Positions 61,401 through 64,000 of a stretch of 64,000 nt of DNA are shown one piece after another (position 1 is the stretch's first letter; the number at the start of each line of letters is the position of its first letter). The stretch is from an uncultured Clostridia bacterium (GTDB lineage: Bacteria; Bacillota; Clostridia; UBA1381; UBA9506). The stretch is from the NCBI GenBank assembly GCA_934438075.1, contig CAKSBF010000012.1:11881-75880 (forward strand), in the 5' to 3' direction. The translations under genes were made by a program, and so were the position numbers. Below the pieces are notes generated by a model that was not told the DNA's origin, searched no databases, and was given only the letters and a program-made list of their open reading frames with translations.

Positions 61401-62315
61401 TTATTCAATATTAGTTTCAAAATCTGCCCCGAATTTTTCCAAAAGATTAAGAAATCTCTGTAAATAATCAGAATTCCTTTTATTATTTTTAGTCAGATAA
61501 CCGATAATATATTCTTCTCCGTCCAGGAGTGGTACGGATATAATATTTCCGTTATTCAGTTTTGAATTCATAATCCCTGTCCCGATGGTATAACCATCCG
61601 TTAAAATTAAAAAATTCATCAAGGTCGCCCGATCGGAAATTTCTACGCTTTTCAGCGAATCTGTAATATCGGATAATTCTTCGGAGAATAAAACCGATTT
61701 GTTATCGTCCTGCTCATAAAAAATATATGGATACTCCTTCAAATCCCGATAACTAAGCGTTTTTCTGTCAGAAAGAGGGTGGTTTTTCCGGATAAAGACA
61801 TGCGGATATGCTTTGATAAACGGAACAAAGGTTAACTCATTTTTTCTTAAATATCTCAAAATGAGGCTGTTATCTTTTTTTACAGCAATAATCCCAACAT
61901 CACTGTAATTCCTCCTGACATCCTCAATGACACGATGCGTCTTTGTCTCAATCATCGAAAAATAAAAGCAATCCCCACTATTTTGTTGTAAAAATTTCCC
62001 AAAAAGCTCTGTAATAAAATCATAGTGTTGAGAAGAAACATATAGTTTTTTCATATCAGTTTTAACGGCATATCGTTCACGTACAAATTCTGCCTGGGAC
62101 TCTATACTCCGTGCATATTTAATAAACTCCGCCCCTTCTGCAGTGAGAATGACTCCTTTTTTGGTACGCTCAAAAATTTTAATTCCCAGTTCCTGCTCTA
62201 AAGCAGCAATTGCACTCGAAATGCTGGTTTGCGCAACAAACATTGATTTCGCTGCTTCATTAAAGGAACCCTTTCTTTCTACCTCTATTACATATCTGCA
62301 TTGCTGAATCGTCAT
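61401..62315 (-). CDS. LysR family transcriptional regulator
   Basis: 304 residues; ATG after GGTGAAGGA. The N-terminal winged helix-turn-helix is classical (FNEAAKSMFVAQTSISSAIAALEQELGIKIFERTKKG in shortened form: SISSAIAALEQELGIKIFER). A periplasmic-binding-like effector domain follows at ~90-300. It is 18 bases downstream of the DUF554 gene and on the same strand, so it may regulate that gene. The ligand is unknown. Confidence 0.92.
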   Translation of the reverse strand: MTIQQCRYVIEVERKGSFNEAAKSMFVAQTSISSAIAALEQELGIKIFERTKKGVILTAEGAEFIKYARSIESQAEFVRERYAVKTDMKKLYVSSQHYDFITELFGKFLQQNSGDCFYFSMIETKTHRVIEDVRRNYSDVGIIAVKKDNSLILRYLRKNELTFVPFIKAYPHVFIRKNHPLSDRKTLSYRDLKEYPYIFYEQDDNKSVLFSEELSDITDSLKSVEISDRATLMNFLILTDGYTIGTGIMNSKLNNGNIISVPLLDGEEYIIGYLTKNNKRNSDYLQRFLNLLEKFGADFETNIE

Positions 62316-62333
62316 TTTTCCTTCACCCTCAAA

Positions 62334-63026
62334 TTATAATATACCTTTCGCCTGATAAATAATGATATTATAAATAAGTACAACCAAAACCGCAGGCAAT
62401 AGGTTTATGGTATTTACTTTATATTTTCTGTCAAAAAAAGCATTAGACCCGGAGAAAAATAAAATAATATATCCTATTGCACAAAGTTGAGAAATTACAC
62501 ATTCTGAAAAAAATCCACGCGACACATATGCGCAACCTCCAATTAACAGTTGCAACAGCACCACAAAAACACCGGAAATCCCTATCCCCACACCATATGC
62601 CGCTCCAAATGTTAAAGCAAAAGGAAAATCAATCATACTTTTAAGCAACAAAACACTACTATCGCCATCAACCATATAAGCAATCGGTCCTGAAATCTGC
62701 AAACCGCCAACAGCAAAAAAGATTGTTCCCATTATAACTGAATGAAAAGTGCTATTCCTTTTTCTGTTAATAAAATCAATCCGCTGTTCCAGTCTGCTGT
62801 TTTCTCCAATCACGCAGCCTATTAAAAGGGCAAGAACAACAATCATTAGATTTTGGCTTTGTATTGCATCGCCAACAATGTAACACATATTTTGAATAAC
62901 ACCAATTACACTGATTAACATAATGCTGATCCCTAATACTCTTAAATTTATCTTCTTAACCTTATTATTCAACAATCCCCCCAAAAATCCTCCCAGCAAT
63001 ATAGCCGCTCCATCAATTAAAATCAT
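62334..63026 (-). CDS. DUF554 family membrane protein
   Basis: 230 residues, six to seven membrane spans. The N-terminal LIDGAAILLGGFLGGLLNNK, middle LALLIGCVIGENSRLEQRID and GPIAYMVDGDSSVLLLKSMID patterns match DUF554 (YqgA-type). A GTGTAGGAAGTGAG stretch precedes the ATG. The family's role is undetermined, with proposals of small-molecule transport. It heads a two-gene unit with the LysR gene. Confidence 0.85.
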   Translation of the reverse strand: MILIDGAAILLGGFLGGLLNNKVKKINLRVLGISIMLISVIGVIQNMCYIVGDAIQSQNLMIVVLALLIGCVIGENSRLEQRIDFINRKRNSTFHSVIMGTIFFAVGGLQISGPIAYMVDGDSSVLLLKSMIDFPFALTFGAAYGVGIGISGVFVVLLQLLIGGCAYVSRGFFSECVISQLCAIGYIILFFSGSNAFFDRKYKVNTINLLPAVLVVLIYNIIIYQAKGIL

Positions 63027-63133
63027 TACTATCTCACTTCCTACACCCTTTCTTTATAATATATTTTATCATTTTTTTCCAAAAAAGTATAATACATAGA
63101 TGTTTTTATATATAACAGTTTTTTCCTATTATT

Positions 63134-63550
63134 CTAAAGACGAGGAATTATGAAATTGCTCGTATTGATGCAGGAGTTGATATCTATTATCACAATGATT
63201 CGCCTCATCCGAATATACAGGATTATAAACTGTATGTGTTTTTCAACATATCGTCTTTCAAAAGCTGATACAACCCCGGTCATCCAATAACTATCAAGTC
63301 GATCAAGACGTTCGGTCATAAGCATTGTGTTTTTATCAATTTCATATATATCATTTCCTGCATTAGTCAAAAGAGGAGCATTCATAGCGTTATATGCCAA
63401 AGCAAATATATTTCCTCTGATGGCTTTATCCCTTGCATTAATATTAATATTTTTTAATATACCGAGTTTTGTTGCCTGAGCCAAGTATCCACTAAGGCAC
63501 GGAAAACCCGATATGTCAAAATGCAATCCTTTTGATATGGGTGGAATCAC
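63134..63550 (-). CDS. doubtful ORF, possible gene remnant
   Basis: A 138-codon frame. Residues ~20-110 look protein-like in composition (KAIRGNIFALAYNAMNAPLL, MTERLDRLDSYWMTGVV), but there is no clear ribosome site at the ATG, and the last third is Ile-rich and low quality. Opposite that last third, the plus strand carries a better-looking short open frame (RIDAGVDIYYHNDSPHPNIQ) ending near 63269. This looks like two decayed fragments rather than one gene. I recognise no family. Confidence 0.3.
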   Translation of the reverse strand: MIPPISKGLHFDISGFPCLSGYLAQATKLGILKNININARDKAIRGNIFALAYNAMNAPLLTNAGNDIYEIDKNTMLMTERLDRLDSYWMTGVVSAFERRYVEKHIQFIILYIRMRRIIVIIDINSCINTSNFIIPRL

Positions 63551-63609
63551 ACTTTATAACGCCATAAAATCGAAAATCAACTCTAACTAGTATGCAGCGG
63601 TCTTTCGGT

Positions 63610-63641
63610 GTTTTCAAGGTGTAGTTAAGCACCTTGAAAAC
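63610..63641. repeat. Perfect 12-bp hairpin
   Basis: GTTTTCAAGGTG-TAGTTAAG-CACCTTGAAAAC, with no T-run next to it. It is followed at once by a second hairpin (63646-63665). Confidence 0.6.
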
Positions 63642-63682
63642 ATGCTTGCAGCCTCACGGCTGCAAAAATATTGAAAAGACAT
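63614..63682 (-). other. 22-codon ORF with a strong ribosome site
   Basis: ATG at 63682 is nine bases after AGGAGG and encodes MSFQYFCSREAASMFSRCLT plus two residues. The two hairpins at 63610-63665 lie within this ORF. It could be a leader peptide or chance; the only support is the ribosome site. Confidence 0.2.
63646..63665. repeat. Perfect 8-bp hairpin
   Basis: TTGCAGCC-TCAC-GGCTGCAA, four bases from the hairpin at 63610-63641. Neither has a U-tract, so together they look like an RNA structure rather than terminators. Confidence 0.55.
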
Positions 63683-63715
63683 ATACTTTTTCCTCCTCAA
63701 GTTTTTAACAAAAAA

Positions 63716-63744
63716 AACAGACCATATAAAAATATGATCTGTTT
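63716..63744 (-). terminator. Rho-independent terminator, leftward
   Basis: On the minus strand AAACAGATCATAT pairs with ATATGGTCTGTTT (one mismatch) and is followed by TTTTTG. It would end a transcript coming from the right. Confidence 0.7.
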
Positions 63745-63964
63745 CCTTGTTTTAGATTTTCTCTGAAGTTTTTTCTACCGTCTTCATGCACACAATCGCC
63801 GAGGGAAATTTTCTTTAATTTTAAGGAAGCTTTGGCTTTTTAATTCCTGTGCATTTCTTTAGTACTTTTTTCTTTTGATTTTTTTACGGTTAACATACAT
63901 GTGCCTGTTTGCGGCCGCATGATTGGAAAACAACCTGAAATAAACTTTGTCAGAAAAAGTAAAA
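63745..63964. other. Gene-free stretch near the window edge
   Basis: No open frame with a ribosome site is convincing here. Short frames on both strands (a 26-codon minus frame starting MRPQTGTCMLTVKK) may be remnants. Confidence 0.4.
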
Positions 63965-63995
63965 GAGCCTTGAAAACGCAGTGTCTTCAAGGCTC
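63965..63995 (-). terminator. Terminator of a gene lying beyond the right edge
   Basis: Perfect 10-bp arms GAGCCTTGAA / TTCAAGGCTC with an 11-base loop, followed on the minus strand by TTTTACTTTTTC. Confidence 0.65.
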
Positions 63996-64000
63996 CGACG

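Noticed and set aside
1..64000. tRNA, rRNA, prophage, integron or complete insertion sequence
   Set aside because: No cloverleaf, rRNA, integrase or transposase signature could be recognised by reading; the only hint of decay is at 63134-64000.

Overview
The window looks like chromosome of a Gram-positive, anaerobic, low-to-medium GC Clostridia-type bacterium, probably from a gut or similar glycan-rich habitat. The reasons are family-level: several secreted proteins carry SLH cell-wall anchoring repeats, the two ABC importers are of the LplB/LplC (CUT1) type with lipoprotein binding proteins, regulators are of the YesM/YesN and AraC types, two YitT proteins are present, and there are strong Shine-Dalgarno sites and intrinsic terminators. 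No rRNA, tRNA, CRISPR array, phage module or intact insertion sequence was seen. Species cannot be named from the sequence.

Layout. (1) 1-15089, all minus strand: a glycan locus read from right to left. An unknown 192-residue protein comes first, then a cytosolic right-handed beta-helix protein, a response regulator and histidine kinase, two sugar permeases, a binding lipoprotein, a giant Ig/SLH surface protein and an S-layer-like protein cut by the window edge. (2) 15256-20067, plus: one large secreted protein with three DNRLRE-like/helical repeat units, a LamG-like domain and a calcineurin-like phosphatase. (3) 20536-21681, plus: a FucO-like lactaldehyde reductase with its own promoter and terminator. 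(4) 21932-24786, minus: MarR-MATE pair with a clear palindromic operator, then a Gfo/Idh/MocA oxidoreductase. (5) 24939-54706, minus: about 30 kb of closely spaced co-directional genes, read from 54706 leftward: permease, permease, binding lipoprotein, secreted LamG-like protein, GH20-type glycosidase, CapA-like protein, esterase, SGNH hydrolase, MATE exporter, GH20C-like hexosaminidase, SGNH/SLH surface esterase, S-layer-like protein, heparinase II/III-type lyase, two further secreted binding proteins, GH88 unsaturated glucuronyl hydrolase and two YitT proteins. (6) 54997-59178: a membrane-bound AraC regulator, an unknown 264-residue protein and a divergent AraC regulator. (7) 59355-63026, minus: GH29 alpha-L-fucosidase, LysR regulator, DUF554 membrane protein. 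(8) 63027-64000: a doubtful ORF, possible gene remnants and a cluster of hairpins.

How the genes fit together (inference from families and order): region 5 reads as a Gram-positive polysaccharide-utilisation locus for a uronic-acid and amino-sugar containing polymer. A secreted lyase with carbohydrate-binding domains would cut the polymer at the surface, SLH-anchored and LamG-like proteins would hold it, an SLH-anchored SGNH esterase would remove acyl groups, the ABC importer would take up unsaturated oligosaccharides, and GH88, two GH20-type enzymes and two cytosolic esterases would finish the job inside. No sulfatase is present, which argues for an unsulfated substrate or for sulfatases encoded elsewhere. 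Neither importer has an ATPase gene here, so a shared MsmX-like ATPase is expected elsewhere. Region 1 is a second, two-component-controlled system. The fucosidase and FucO suggest that fucose is also released and fermented.

The parts that look least described are: an SGNH esterase inserted between SLH repeats, the repeat-LamG-phosphatase protein, a helical module shared between those two, the paired S-layer-like family, the unknown 264-residue and 192-residue proteins, and the divergent promoter pair built on one palindrome at 58293-58306.
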